A stretch of 64,000 nucleotides of DNA, taken from positions 1 through 64,000 of the forward strand of contig NZ_JABULX010000008.1 in assembly GCF_013328345.1 (NCBI RefSeq), read 5' to 3'. The position numbers and the translations under genes are program-made. The DNA is from Marinifaba aquimaris (GTDB lineage Bacteria > Pseudomonadota > Gammaproteobacteria > Enterobacterales > Alteromonadaceae). Below are positions 1-10,100 of this stretch, piece by piece. Positions within the stretch are counted from its first letter, which is position 1. Each line of letters starts with the position of its first letter. The notes under the pieces are model-generated. The model was not told the DNA's origin, ran no database searches, and was given only the letters and a program-made list of their open reading frames with translations.

Positions 1-70
1 ATTTATTGATTTTTTCATCCTGAAACAATCAAAAAATCCGTTCGTCTTCTTTACAACGGCTTCTTAATGG

Positions 71-307
71 GTGACCCTAGGGTTTAAAGCAGGTCCTACT
101 TATGGTGGGAAAAATAAACCCAGTTTATATGTGCTTGATTCTAATGAGCTAAATAGTGCCGCAAAAAGAGATATTGACGCAGCTATTAATAACACTCTGC
201 ACTTATCACCGTACAATTACCCTAAAGTAGAAACTTCAAGTATGGATATCATTAAAAGTAATGTTGAGTATGACAACTTTTTAATAGAAATTTTAGAGAG
301 AAATTGA
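71..307 (+). pseudogene. Truncated ORF, possible toxin C-terminal remnant
   Basis: A 78-codon reading frame opens at a GTG and is closed upstream by a TAA at 65-67. Its first codons fall in a sequence (tgaccctaggg, 72-82) that also occurs at the right end of the inverted-repeat element at 847-1036. The apparent start may therefore be a fusion of repeat DNA to the 3' part of an older gene. The protein is hydrophilic with no signal peptide or membrane segment, and I do not recognise a domain. A small gene follows immediately and overlaps its stop codon. That arrangement, together with an isolated C-terminal-like piece, resembles a polymorphic-toxin tip with its immunity gene, but this is only inference. 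It could equally be an intact small protein. Confidence 0.35.
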
Positions 308-312
308 AATTA

Positions 313-810
313 ATGAATATAGAAAAGTTAATAAAATTAATTGGCACTGTACAGGATGAGCCCAATCTTATTGAATTCTTGAAAGAATTTGGTTTTCCAA
401 AATGTAATGAATATACGATTTTAGACCCTGATTTACCTTATGTTAATAAGGATACGCCTGATAATAGTCTTGGTTTAATTTTTTATTTGCCCAAATACTT
501 AAGATTAAAAGGTGCAGAGACGCTTGATACTTCAAAGCTTATTTTTAGTGGAGTTAGATTTTTGCCTAATTCCGATTCAAAAGCTATTTTACCCTTTAAA
601 TTAAATTGGTCTGATAGTTTTGAATCATTAAAGTCTAAATTTGGGGAACCTGTTGCAACTAATTTCTATTTAAAAACAGATAAATTAAGGCAGGCGTCAT
701 GGTTTATAACTGCTCATTTAAACCTGCAATTATCTGTTACTTTTGAGAAAGAGTTTGGTAATGCTGTTAGGATAACTATCTTCATACCAAATGATAATTC
801 TCCAATTTAG
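313..810 (+). CDS. Uncharacterised small protein, possible immunity protein
   Basis: This is a 165-residue soluble protein if the ATG at 313 is used. A TTG at 304 in the same frame would add three residues and overlap the upstream stop (305-307). A purine stretch (gagag, 296-300) lies 12-16 bases before the ATG. There is no signal peptide and no membrane segment. The protein is rich in Leu, Phe, Asp and Asn and its C-terminal half looks like a beta-rich fold, but I recognise no family. Very low GC and tight coupling to the truncated upstream ORF fit an immunity or orphan antitoxin gene left after rearrangement. This is a context guess, not a sequence match. Confidence 0.55.
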   Translation: MNIEKLIKLIGTVQDEPNLIEFLKEFGFPKCNEYTILDPDLPYVNKDTPDNSLGLIFYLPKYLRLKGAETLDTSKLIFSGVRFLPNSDSKAILPFKLNWSDSFESLKSKFGEPVATNFYLKTDKLRQASWFITAHLNLQLSVTFEKEFGNAVRITIFIPNDNSPI

Positions 811-846
811 TTTTTAATCGATTTTTATTGCTTTCAAAAACCATCA

Positions 847-1036
847 GGGTCAGGTCTTTCGTTTTGCATGACAGGTAACTTAATATATTTAGCGTTTTAA
901 TAAGGAGGCTTATGTCTCCTTTTTTATTGCTACTGATAAATTTTCAGCGCTAACAGGTTAAATTATTTAAAGCTAAATCTTGGTGTACATTTTTCAACGG
1001 CAAGTTGAATAATGTGCAAAATGAAAGACCTGACCC
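847..1036. repeat. REP-like/MITE-like element with 22-bp terminal inverted repeats
   Basis: The left arm (847-868, beginning gggtcaggtctttcg) and the right arm (1015-1036, ending gaaagacctgaccc) are inverted copies matching at 21 of 22 positions. They enclose about 146 bp with no ORF. The right arm runs into a second perfect palindrome, accctagg-gctt-cctagggt (1033-1052). Part of that outer sequence recurs at 72-82. Similar gggtcaggtctt ends are, from memory, common in REP sequences mobilised by RAYT (IS200-like tyrosine) transposases. No transposase is present here, so the element would be non-autonomous. Confidence 0.65.
902..926 (+). terminator. Intrinsic terminator inside the inverted-repeat element
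   Basis: A short stem (aaggag 902-907 with ctcctt 916-921) is followed by a T-run. It probably ends transcription from the gene at 313-810. The stem-loop closely resembles the terminator at 5992-6019. Confidence 0.6.
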
Positions 1037-1125
1037 TAGGGCTTCCTAGGGTTTCGACTTAATGAAAAAACAAACGAGTGGTTTATTGATACTATGTACC
1101 CATCTAATAAAATAGGAAGTTAGGT

Positions 1126-1650
1126 ATGTTTAAATGGCATAACGATAAAAGATTTACGCAACTTTACACCGCAACTCAATCTTTTACTATGCTTAACGCA
1201 GAATATGATCCAGAGTTATTTTCAGTAGAGAATGAACTTGAAGCTATGCTGATAAATTGTCATAAAAACCTATATTCTTTATTTTGTGAAAAAGGATCTC
1301 CATATTCATTGGATGACTTAAAACTTGCTATTAAATTTGCATATAAGCAAGGTGAAGATTATTGGTGGGCGCTAAATGCAGAAAATTATGAAAAAGATAT
1401 TTATCTGCAAGCTGATTATGAAATAGGGATCCAGTTTTTTGCACTGGCATGTTGGGATGATACGTTTCCAGAATACGACGTTTACCATGAAGATGAATTG
1501 TATCACCCTGAAATGTTTAAGCTTCTACTAAAAAAGCGAGTTTGGGATGTATTTTTCCCGGGTGAAGAATTGAAGGGCTACAAAGAACCAACCTCCGGCA
1601 TTTTACCCACCTTTACCGATAAGGTGATTGCAAGAGCTAAGCAGACATAA
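1126..1650 (+). CDS. Uncharacterised 174-residue cytoplasmic protein
   Basis: The ATG follows aggaagttagg, a good ribosome binding site. The product is acidic and rich in aromatic residues (WWALNAENY in the middle, several Trp, Tyr and Phe), with no signal peptide or membrane segment. I recognise no domain. It stands alone, between the inverted-repeat element and a strong terminator (1665-1698), so it is a single-gene transcript. Its low-GC accessory setting resembles the pair at 71-810. It could be another immunity or orphan protein, but nothing in the sequence proves that. Confidence 0.6.
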   Translation: MFKWHNDKRFTQLYTATQSFTMLNAEYDPELFSVENELEAMLINCHKNLYSLFCEKGSPYSLDDLKLAIKFAYKQGEDYWWALNAENYEKDIYLQADYEIGIQFFALACWDDTFPEYDVYHEDELYHPEMFKLLLKKRVWDVFFPGEELKGYKEPTSGILPTFTDKVIARAKQT

Positions 1651-1664
1651 ATAAGCAACAATAA

Positions 1665-1698
1665 AAAATGGCGGTTAATGATATTTAGCCGCCATTTT
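1665..1698 (+). terminator. Strong terminator hairpin
   Basis: A perfect 10-bp stem (aaaatggcgg 1665-1674, ccgccatttt 1689-1698) with a 14-base loop ends the gene at 1126-1650. The first in-frame ATG of the next gene (1678) lies in its loop, which argues against that ATG being the start. Confidence 0.8.
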
Positions 1699-1728
1699 AT
1701 AAAGAAAACGGTTAGCGAGGTCATAACC

Positions 1729-2493
1729 TTGATTCGATTAATACTAAAGGTGTTTGTATTCGCTACATTAATAAGCTGCGCCACACCGAATACCTACCAA
1801 GCCGATAACCAACCTAATAGTTTGGCCAATACCACGGGTATCGACACCTTAAGCAAGATAGATAAAAGTCTGCCATTGTACCTAACTGTGGTCAGTGATT
1901 TTGTTCAGCAGCAAGTGTGTTACCCTGCCTACCCCAATAACCCTAATGTTTATGTATCACAATGTGTGACCGCTACCGATGATAGCCGAGCGATGGTGGT
2001 CGATAGCTTAAAACGCATCGCAGGTTTTACAAATATTCAAACAGGGTTAATGGTCGATACTGATATTAACCGCCAAATTGAACCAAACCCTGAACTGAGC
2101 CCTGAACTGAGCCAACAAAACAGAGATGTTTCTAACTACAGTGAAGGCGGGCCTATTACTGCTAAGCCTTTATCTGCACCAGTAGCTGGTGCGTTGCCCA
2201 AGGTGCTAACACCTGCCTCATTAAGGTTAGTGGTGAGTTATCGCAAGCAAAACGATACCCGCGAAAGACACAAAAAAGTTTGGCTACACTTATTAACCTT
2301 GTTCTCTTTACCTATGGATTACACCGTCAGTCATAGCATGTCTATGCAATTATACCAAGGCGATAAATTGGTTAAACGTTATCAGCACACCAAAACCGCC
2401 ACACAAAGCGAAACTTGGTACAACGCCGGCAGTTACAAACAACAAGCTATCGATGCATTTATCGCTGAATTTTTTAATGATTTAACCGAGTAA
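1729..2493 (+). CDS. Outer-membrane lipoprotein of unknown function
   Basis: From a TTG start at 1729 the protein is 254 residues long. It begins with a clean lipoprotein signal, MIRLILKVFVFATLISC, whose lipobox Cys is residue 17. A Shine-Dalgarno gagg (1717-1720) lies 8 bases before the TTG. The in-frame ATG at 1678 would add 17 charged residues ahead of the signal and falls inside a terminator loop, so I prefer TTG. The mature protein has two Cys near residues 60-80 and a Pro-Glu-Leu-Ser duplication encoded by a perfect 12-bp direct repeat (2089-2112). The C-terminal half looks like a globular alpha/beta domain. I do not recognise the family. Confidence 0.7.
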   Translation: MIRLILKVFVFATLISCATPNTYQADNQPNSLANTTGIDTLSKIDKSLPLYLTVVSDFVQQQVCYPAYPNNPNVYVSQCVTATDDSRAMVVDSLKRIAGFTNIQTGLMVDTDINRQIEPNPELSPELSQQNRDVSNYSEGGPITAKPLSAPVAGALPKVLTPASLRLVVSYRKQNDTRERHKKVWLHLLTLFSLPMDYTVSHSMSMQLYQGDKLVKRYQHTKTATQSETWYNAGSYKQQAIDAFIAEFFNDLTE

Positions 2494-2761
2494 ATCGCGG
2501 TAAGTCGGTGTTGTTTTCTATTTAGGGGCAGTAGGTGCTAAGCGCGATAAACACTTCTTAAAACTAAGTCATTATTAAACGCTAAGTGGCATAACTGCTT
2601 TAATCCCATTTCCAACCCCTCTCTTTTTTGTTTCAGTCATTTCATTGGCATATTTGAATTCTGCACTGGTTATTTTTTGGTTATAAATGTTACTATTTGT
2701 TTCTACCTAATTTTAAAATAATAATGTGAATAATAACCATTAGGATTAAAGGATTATCACT

Positions 2762-5700
2762 ATGCAATTTCGCCTATTTCAACATGTCATTGGGCTAATA
2801 TTGGTTTTGTTTAATTCAATTGCGATAGCCGCTATTGATGAAATAAAGACCCACGAGAACATCGTTTATTTATCTGCAACCGATAGTAACGAATTGCGTC
2901 GCTACTCTTTAACTACGCAAAGCTTTTTGCCTGTTATCGACCATCAAGCTCCCATTACTGCGATACACGTCGATAGCAATGGTCTTTTTGTCAGTGAAGG
3001 GCTTTCGACTTATCGCTATGATTTAGACGGTACAAATAAATCGCTTTTTAGAACAACAAGTAAGAGCATAAAAGGCATCACTGCGATAGGTGATACAGTG
3101 TTGTTATCAGATAACAGTTATGTTCAATCGGTTACTGCGGCAACAGGCGCGTTTATCGATGAACAGAGCTTGTGGTATAGCGCGAGTCGATACGCTGCTC
3201 AACCAAACAGCAATGCTGTTTTTACCACATCTTCTGGTATTAGCCCTGCTGATATTTATAAAATTAGTTTTGATGATTCAGGCAAGTATCAGGGAAATGA
3301 AGAAAGCCCTTACCATGGCAGTTATTCTATCGGTTTTGAGGTGTTTGTTTTTCCATCAGGCAGTTTTGTAACGGATACTTCAGGTACGATTTACCACACT
3401 TCAAATTTAAATTATGCCGGTAGCTTAGGCCGCTCTTTTGACCATTTAAGTTTTTGGCAAGGTTTACCGATTAGCCTTAAAGGTGATGTTTTACACGCTT
3501 ACAACAAGGCTAATTTAGAAACCGGTTTGTATGAATTAGCCAGCTCAAATGCTGAAAAAATAGCAGTCTATCAAGATGATATCTTTGTTTTTAATGGCAA
3601 CGACGATACTGTTGAGATTGTGGATGTCACTGAGTTATCTCCTGCTGATCCCGCTGCGCCACTTGATCCAACCGGCTTGGCTTACACGCCTGATTCGGTC
3701 TTTTTAGATAAAGACAAAGACACGGTTTATCTATTTAGCCAACAACACTTAAACATTTTTAGATGGTCTATCGCAGATAATCAGTACCTGAGTTCTATTG
3801 GTTTAGCGCAAGCGCCAAGTCATGTTAGTTATTCAGCTGCACAAAATCGCATCTATTTAGCTTACTCTAATTTAGTTAGCTACATTGATCTAAGTTCAGG
3901 TTTAGAAATGCCTTTTACCAATATGGCATCGACTATCAGCACAATCGAAGTAGCTGATGATTATCTGGTGGTTAGAGACAACTCAGGCGCTTGGGGCAGC
4001 TTTCATGTATTTAACCAAGCGGGTGAGAAAACACATGAGAATGAGTGGGCTTATCCAACCACCCAGTTTGCTTATCAAAGTAGTAAAGAGCGCCTTTACT
4101 ATATTTCGGGTTACTCACCATCCGACTTACATTGGCATCGCTTAGATCAATCAACAGGTACAATTGGTGCTGATAATGATAGCCCGTATCATAGTTCAAC
4201 TGGTTGGTTTGGGCCTATTAGTCCTTCACCGTTAGGCCATCAGGTTGCATTAGGCTCAGGACGTGTTGTTTCGGGTAGTAGCATGACAGAGCTTAACTAC
4301 TTAGAAGGTGAGTCTTTAAGGCATCAAGCTGTTGAATGGTTATTAGGCAATATTTTTACCTTACGCAGCATCGACGCTAATAATAAAACCTTATTTAGTC
4401 GCTACAACCCAGATTTTAGTAAAAACACAGGAGATTCGATTGAGTTATCAGGCAGCCCGGTTGCCTTAATTCCATTGGTTGATTCTGAACAAATGCTAAC
4501 GGTTGTTAGTGATGCCGGTATTCCGAGCTTTTCAGTGCACAGTTTTGATGTAAATGACTTTGATGCCGATGGATATTTTGATGACGTTGATTTATTCCCA
4601 GCCGATGCCACAGAGTGGGCTGACTTTGATGAAGATGGCCTAGGTAATAATGCCGATACGGACGATGATAACGACAGTTATTTAGACCAAGCTGACGCCT
4701 TCCCATTTGATGCCACAGAATGGCTGGATACTGATCAGGATAAAGTAGGTAACAATGCTGATACCGATGACGATAATGACAGTTATTTAGATCAAAGTGA
4801 TGCGTTTCCGCTCGATGCTAGTGAATGGCTAGATACGGATGGCGATAATATTGGCAATAATACCGATTTGGATGACGACGGTGATAATGTCAATGACAGT
4901 GAAGATGCGTTTCCGTTAGATGCGTCCGAATCTGTGGATACAGATAACGATGGTTTAGGCAATAATGCTGATACCGATGACGATAATGATCTTGTACTGG
5001 ATTTTGAAGATGCTTTTCCTCTGGACCCATCAGAGCAACTTGACACGGACTCAGATGGCATAGGTAACAATGCTGACGAGGATGATGATGGCGATTTAAT
5101 TAATGATGATGAAGATGAATTTCCATTAATTAAAGCGAACACTACTGATAACTCGGATAATTCAGATAATTCAGATAATTCAGATAATTCAGATAATTCA
5201 GATAATTCAGATAATTCAGATAACTCGGGTGGTGAGCAATCTAGCTTAAACCCGAGCACAATCATTGCGACTGATTTCTTCCCTAATAACAGTGGTAGTA
5301 GTTGGAACTTCGATACGGGTTTAACAATTAGAGTCGGTGAGCGAGAAACTATTGCAGGGCAAAGTATTAGACCACTGCGTTTTAGTTCGGGCAGTGAGTT
5401 TGCAATTTTGGCGCAAAATTCTCACATTAGTTTGCTTGGTTTATACATACCTGGATTAAACGTCAATGGTACTAATTACAACGTTGATCTGAGTTTTAAT
5501 GGTGGTTTTTTCTTAAACCAATCGGGCAGTAGCGCAGGTGCGGGACGTGTTGATATCAGCCCTACTTATGGTGAGAGAAACATCACATGGGATGCATATG
5601 TGAATAGCTATGCGCAAATAATCGATACGCCTAGTGGCCAGTTTGAAACGATTGTCAGTGTATTCGATTTATGGGCTACTGCTAATGTTGATGGCAACCA

Positions 5701-5932
5701 AATTAGTATGCAGTACAGTGCATCGATTTATTTTGCAGAAGACGTAGGTATTGTCCGTATTGATGAGAACTATGGTTCGAGTTCATTATTAACGAATTAT
5801 ACTTTAGGCACTGCGGCAGAGAATAAAGCGTCACAAAATACGTCAAGTAACAGTGGCAGCGGCGGTGGCGGCGGTAGCTCAAGCTTATATATCTTATTGC
5901 TATTACCATTGGCGCTTTATAGAAGACGCTAA
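2762..5932 (+). CDS. Large surface protein: propeller, TSP3 repeats, GlyGly-CTERM
   Basis: The 1056-residue exported protein has a signal peptide (about 1-24, ending SIAIAA). Residues about 25-590 show the repeating beta-strand pattern of a WD40/YVTN-like propeller. About 600-790 are calcium-binding thrombospondin type 3 repeats (DTDxDxxGNNxDxDDDxD units separated by DAFPLDxSE). A nine-unit Asp-Asn-Ser linker follows at about 796-822, then a beta-rich domain (830-1030). The C-terminus has a Gly-rich stretch, a hydrophobic segment (SLYILLLLPLALY) and RRR. That tripartite tail is the GlyGly-CTERM signal processed by rhombosortase and linked to type II secretion, so the protein is probably displayed at the cell surface or released. 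Exact ligand unknown; adhesion or substrate binding is likely. It stands alone and ends at a strong terminator. Confidence 0.85.
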   Translation: MQFRLFQHVIGLILVLFNSIAIAAIDEIKTHENIVYLSATDSNELRRYSLTTQSFLPVIDHQAPITAIHVDSNGLFVSEGLSTYRYDLDGTNKSLFRTTSKSIKGITAIGDTVLLSDNSYVQSVTAATGAFIDEQSLWYSASRYAAQPNSNAVFTTSSGISPADIYKISFDDSGKYQGNEESPYHGSYSIGFEVFVFPSGSFVTDTSGTIYHTSNLNYAGSLGRSFDHLSFWQGLPISLKGDVLHAYNKANLETGLYELASSNAEKIAVYQDDIFVFNGNDDTVEIVDVTELSPADPAAPLDPTGLAYTPDSVFLDKDKDTVYLFSQQHLNIFRWSIADNQYLSSIGLAQAPSHVSYSAAQNRIYLAYSNLVSYIDLSSGLEMPFTNMASTISTIEVADDYLVVRDNSGAWGSFHVFNQAGEKTHENEWAYPTTQFAYQSSKERLYYISGYSPSDLHWHRLDQSTGTIGADNDSPYHSSTGWFGPISPSPLGHQVALGSGRVVSGSSMTELNYLEGESLRHQAVEWLLGNIFTLRSIDANNKTLFSRYNPDFSKNTGDSIELSGSPVALIPLVDSEQMLTVVSDAGIPSFSVHSFDVNDFDADGYFDDVDLFPADATEWADFDEDGLGNNADTDDDNDSYLDQADAFPFDATEWLDTDQDKVGNNADTDDDNDSYLDQSDAFPLDASEWLDTDGDNIGNNTDLDDDGDNVNDSEDAFPLDASESVDTDNDGLGNNADTDDDNDLVLDFEDAFPLDPSEQLDTDSDGIGNNADEDDDGDLINDDEDEFPLIKANTTDNSDNSDNSDNSDNSDNSDNSDNSDNSGGEQSSLNPSTIIATDFFPNNSGSSWNFDTGLTIRVGERETIAGQSIRPLRFSSGSEFAILAQNSHISLLGLYIPGLNVNGTNYNVDLSFNGGFFLNQSGSSAGAGRVDISPTYGERNITWDAYVNSYAQIIDTPSGQFETIVSVFDLWATANVDGNQISMQYSASIYFAEDVGIVRIDENYGSSSLLTNYTLGTAAENKASQNTSSNSGSGGGGGSSSLYILLLLPLALYRRR
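5147..5227 (+). repeat. 9-bp tandem repeat encoding Asp-Asn-Ser
   Basis: Seven identical copies of gataattca (5156-5218) are flanked by one gataactcg variant on each side, giving nine Asp-Asn-Ser units. The 9-bp period keeps the frame, so slippage would change linker length rather than switch the gene off. Confidence 0.95.
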
Positions 5933-5991
5933 AGTATTTGTGACTAGCACACTCCATATCTCATTGAGATATGACTGCTGTATAAAGGTTT

Positions 5992-6019
5992 AAAAAAGGA
6001 GGCTTATACCTCCTTTTTT
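5992..6019 (+). terminator. Intrinsic terminator
   Basis: An 11-bp stem (aaaaaaggagg with cctcctttttt) and a 6-base loop form a T-tailed hairpin on the + strand and an equally good one on the - strand. It serves the convergent genes ending at 5932 and 6027. Confidence 0.85.
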
Positions 6020-6026
6020 TATTCGC

Positions 6027-6908
6027 TTATTTTAGGTGGTATTTTAATAACACATCTAGGCCTTTTTTACTCTCGGCGATGGTTTCAAGTGAAGTCATAC
6101 CGGGTAAATAATCGGTTTGCTCTAGCACTAGCCAGTCTGTCTGAGCTGATACATTGGCGGCAATTACGGCAGGCCAATTGACATCATCTTGACCAAAAAC
6201 CAGCGTTTTATTTTTAGTTAAATCTTGGTAAGGACGGTAGTGTACTGTTCGGGTATTGGTCGGGTATTTATTGATATATTCAGCTGGGTTTTGGCCTGAC
6301 ATTGCAACCATGCCTATGTCTAACTGTAATGGCATACTATCGGGCGTATGTTGGTGGATATAATCCCAATAGGTGGCTTGTTTATAACGGCTAAACTCTA
6401 AATCATGATTGTGAAAGCCCAACTTCAAGCCATGTTCGGCCACTTTATTTGATACGGTATTAAGCTGCTGGATAAATTCATCTATTTTCAATGGATCCCA
6501 CGCGCGTTTATCCCAAGATACAATCAGGTAGGGCGCGCCTAAGTCTTGATAAAACTGCACACTCTTCTGAAAGTTTGCATCATCAAATTCATTAAACTCA
6601 ACATGTGCACCGGCAACACCTAAACCTAAATTAGCCAAATATTGTTTTAACGCTTTGCCCTGTGTTTTATCAAATGGGCCGTAATCACGCGCAAATTCAA
6701 CCCCTTGGAATCCAAGTTTAGCAACTTGTTGTAATGTGCCGTCAAAATCTTTACTGAGTAAATCGCGAATTGACCAAAGTTGTAAACCCACTTTGGGCAA
6801 TATTAGCTCTGTGCTTTGGTTAGTGAGTGTTGGCTGTTTGGCCTGATTTGCATGTGCGGCAGATAAAAAGCTCATACCCAGTGACAGGGCAATAACGAGG
6901 TTTTTCAT
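6027..6908 (-). CDS. Periplasmic sugar phosphate isomerase/epimerase-like TIM barrel
   Basis: The start is placed at 6908, where aagga precedes ATG and a signal peptide begins (MKNLVIALSLGMSFLSAAHA). The frame stays open to 7019, but that would bury the signal peptide. The 293-residue product is a xylose-isomerase-like TIM barrel. Visible motifs are VGLQLWSIRDLL at the barrel start, a GFQGVEFA strand, the His-rich LGFHNHDLEF segment, LQLDIGMVAMSG and a C-terminal WLVLEQT strand. These carry the Glu, His and Asp ligands usual for the family's divalent metal. Exported members occur in marine carbohydrate-using bacteria; the substrate cannot be read from the sequence. The gene is monocistronic and divergent from the lipoprotein at 7161. 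Confidence 0.85.
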   Translation of the reverse strand: MKNLVIALSLGMSFLSAAHANQAKQPTLTNQSTELILPKVGLQLWSIRDLLSKDFDGTLQQVAKLGFQGVEFARDYGPFDKTQGKALKQYLANLGLGVAGAHVEFNEFDDANFQKSVQFYQDLGAPYLIVSWDKRAWDPLKIDEFIQQLNTVSNKVAEHGLKLGFHNHDLEFSRYKQATYWDYIHQHTPDSMPLQLDIGMVAMSGQNPAEYINKYPTNTRTVHYRPYQDLTKNKTLVFGQDDVNWPAVIAANVSAQTDWLVLEQTDYLPGMTSLETIAESKKGLDVLLKYHLK

Positions 6909-7160
6909 TAGCGGTCCTTTTGCGTTAATTGATTGGGTTTTTAAACAGCTTTTGATAATAACACAGGCATTACAATTGAATTGTTGAATAAACTTTATCG
7001 AGTGTAGGTTGAGCGACAAGGAAGATTAAATGCTTAAAATACAGCCATTTATTGCAGTTCGTCGCAAATGGTCTGACCAGGTGTAAAAAAATGTTTCATG
7101 TGGGAAATAAGTCGCCTATTATCACGAATGATAATGATTTAATAAAAACAAGGATGTTAC

Positions 7161-10100
7161 ATGCAATATGTAAAGACACTCTCGATGATCGCCCTAATTG
7201 GTGCACTACAAGCTTGTGGTGGAGGAGGTGGCGGCGGAGGCTCTACCGCAAACACTAAAGATACCACGCCTACTAACTTTACATTTGCCGAGCAAACGGA
7301 CACTGACATCAACAGCGAAGTACTGTCTGAAACCATCACTATTTCGGGCTTAAGTGAGCCTGTTCCTATTCGCGTTAACAACGCGGTTTATTCTATTGAT
7401 GGCGGGGCGTTCACGTCTGACGCTGGCACAATCAGCAATGGTCAAACCTTAGTGGTTCGTGTAGATACAGGTGATGAATTTGCAACACAAACGCAAGCGA
7501 GTATTACTGTTGGCTCCACTACACGTACGTTTACTGTTCAAACCCGTATCGGCCCAGATAAAGAACCCGATGCTTTTTACTTTAATCTGATTGATGATGT
7601 GGAAACCTTAAGCATTGTTAAGTCTGAAACGGTAACGATTACGGGCATTGAAGTGCCGACTGAAATTGGTATTGCTAATGGTACTTATTCTATTGATGGC
7701 GGTGCTTTTACCGATGCACCCAGTAAAATTGAAAATGGCCAAACATTAACGGTTAGAACGCAAGCCTCTGCTAATTTCAGTACTGAAACAGTCGCGACTA
7801 TCACTATAGGTGAAGTGACGGGGCTCTTTAATGTGATGACCATCGCTGCGCCTGATTTAATGCCTGATGCCCTTGTTTTTGATGCCTTCTCAGACACTAA
7901 AATCAATACCCATGTCACCAGTAATAGTGTGGTGGTAACAGGTATTAACCGCAGCGTTGATATTAGTATTGAGGGCGGTTGGTACAGTGTTGATGGAGGC
8001 CAAGCAACTCAAGAGCCGGGCATGATTGATGCTGGTGCATCGATTGTTGTGAGCTTAAATAGCGCCAGCGAATGGGAAGCCACAGCCCAAGCAAATCTTA
8101 CCATTGGTGAATTAACTACAACGCTGAGCGTCAACAATGTTACTGAGCGAGTCGGTACTGATAATACTGGCCCAGAAGTTGTTATCACTCAGCCAAGTTT
8201 TGACGGCTTGCTTGAAGATAGCATGGGCGTGATTGCCGTAACCGGTCTTGCTTATGATCAAAACCCGATTAGCTCGATTAAAGTGGCCGGGAAAAGTGCA
8301 CGCTTTCTTGAAACATCTGTTGATGATAAAGGCGATACTGTTGTTAATTGGTTAGCAATAGTACATGTGCCAGAAAATGAATCGTTAACTTTAGCGGTAG
8401 AAAGTGAAGATTCAGTCGGTAATAACAGTAATTTATCATCAGCTCCTGTTATCAGTAATAAAGAATCAGCAGATCCTGTCTTTATCGCCGATATAGCCAA
8501 CGAGCGTTATTTAACGCTGAATAACTTTCGCGATGAATTAAGTGCAGTAGATTTTAATACCGGCGAAAAAACGCAAATTTTACAGCGCGGCACAAGCTTA
8601 CCGTACCCTGCAGCGGCTAATGTGATTGGCGATGTTTTTTATATTAGTAATATTGTTAATAACAACCAATTACAGCTAACGGCGGTTAATGCCCAAGATG
8701 GAACCATCAATACTATATCTTCTAATACCATAGCAGTACCGGATGATTTAACTTATATCTATGTTTGGAATTCCGTTTATTTAGCCGCAGAAAATGCGCT
8801 CTATTACACTTTTGCATTTCACTCGCCTGGTAAAACTAAATACAGCATCATGAAAATGGATTTGGACGATAATCAATTAACTACATTGGTTGATGATTCT
8901 GAAAACCAAACCATTCCAATTTCTAAAGAAACATTAGGTATTTACCAAGACAAGCTAATAGGTAAATACGAAGTGGATTTAGGCCAAAAGTGGTTAGTGT
9001 CTATTGACCCTGTTACAGGTGAAACGGCTCTGCTATCGGAGCAAATCAATGTACGTGTTCGCCAAGTCGTATCTTCTTCTGGCGGGGAGCTTTATCTCAT
9101 CGGTTTAGATGGTATTTACCAATATGATTTAGCTCAGGCGCAACTTTCAAGTATTTCAGCTGAAATTGGACGAATGGATGTCACATTACAACAAGTGCGC
9201 GGTGCAACACTGAATAAAGATGAAACTGCATTGCTGATCAAAGAAGATGATTATTATGTTGAAGTGGATTTAGCAACAGGTAAACGAACGGCAAGTTATC
9301 AGAATAATGTTGGAACGGGGACGCATTTAGCGGCACCTAGAGATCTCGTTTTGGATGTGGATACCAACAAAGTCTATATTGCTGATGATGGCTTAAACGC
9401 ATTTAATGCCATTATTGAAGTGGATTTAGCGACAGGTGTTAGAAGTCAGCTGGTTGATACATCAACCCTTTCTTATCTTGAGCCTACAAAAGATATCGCT
9501 CTAGATAAAACTGCTAACCAACTGGTTGTGCCATTTGAGACTGAAATCGCATTTATTGATTTATCTACCAAACAAGTAGAGAGACTCAACTTAACATCAC
9601 TCAATCAAGGTATTCGTGATGCGGGCCGTATTAGCTTAGATACCGATAATAAACTGGCTTACCTTGCTGCAAAAGTGGATAGCGTATGGTCTATTTTAAC
9701 GATTAACTATCAGACAAAAGCTTTAGTTAATGTATTTAAATTAGATCAATTAGCTGAATATACCGATACCTTTTCTGTGACGGGGTTAGCTTATACAGGT
9801 GAGGCAGGAAAAGTGTATGGCGTTGTACAATCAACAAAGACAATTTATCAGTTTGATTTAAATGAAGGCACTATTGAGACATTTGCTAATAGCTGTATCA
9901 ATAACGCAAACTATGATTTATTAGCTAATAGTGATTCAGCTATTCAAAATATTGTTTATCGTGCCGATACCAAACAACTCGCGGTAACGACCGATAGTGG
10001 CTTGGTTTATTACGATATTGAAGAGCCAACCAACTGCCATGTTTTAGATTCGAGTGCACGAGTGGAAGGCTGGACAAGCGAGATTCATTATCTTGATTTT

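Noticed and set aside
5147-5227. Short tandem repeats that might be read as a CRISPR array
   Set aside because: Units are contiguous 9-mers in frame inside a gene, with no spacers.
4792-5265. 157-codon frame on the - strand with Ser-Glu-Leu repeats
   Set aside because: It is the reverse complement of the TSP3 and Asp-Asn-Ser repeat region of the surface protein gene; it has no ribosome binding site and its repeats are a by-product.
6027-7019. Longer 330-residue form of the TIM-barrel protein
   Set aside because: The extra 37 residues precede a normal signal peptide, and a good ribosome binding site supports the start at 6908.
7126-7140. Possible Fur box (gaatgataatgattt) upstream of the lipoprotein at 7161
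   Set aside because: Only a partial match in AT-rich DNA, and the gene has no evident iron role.
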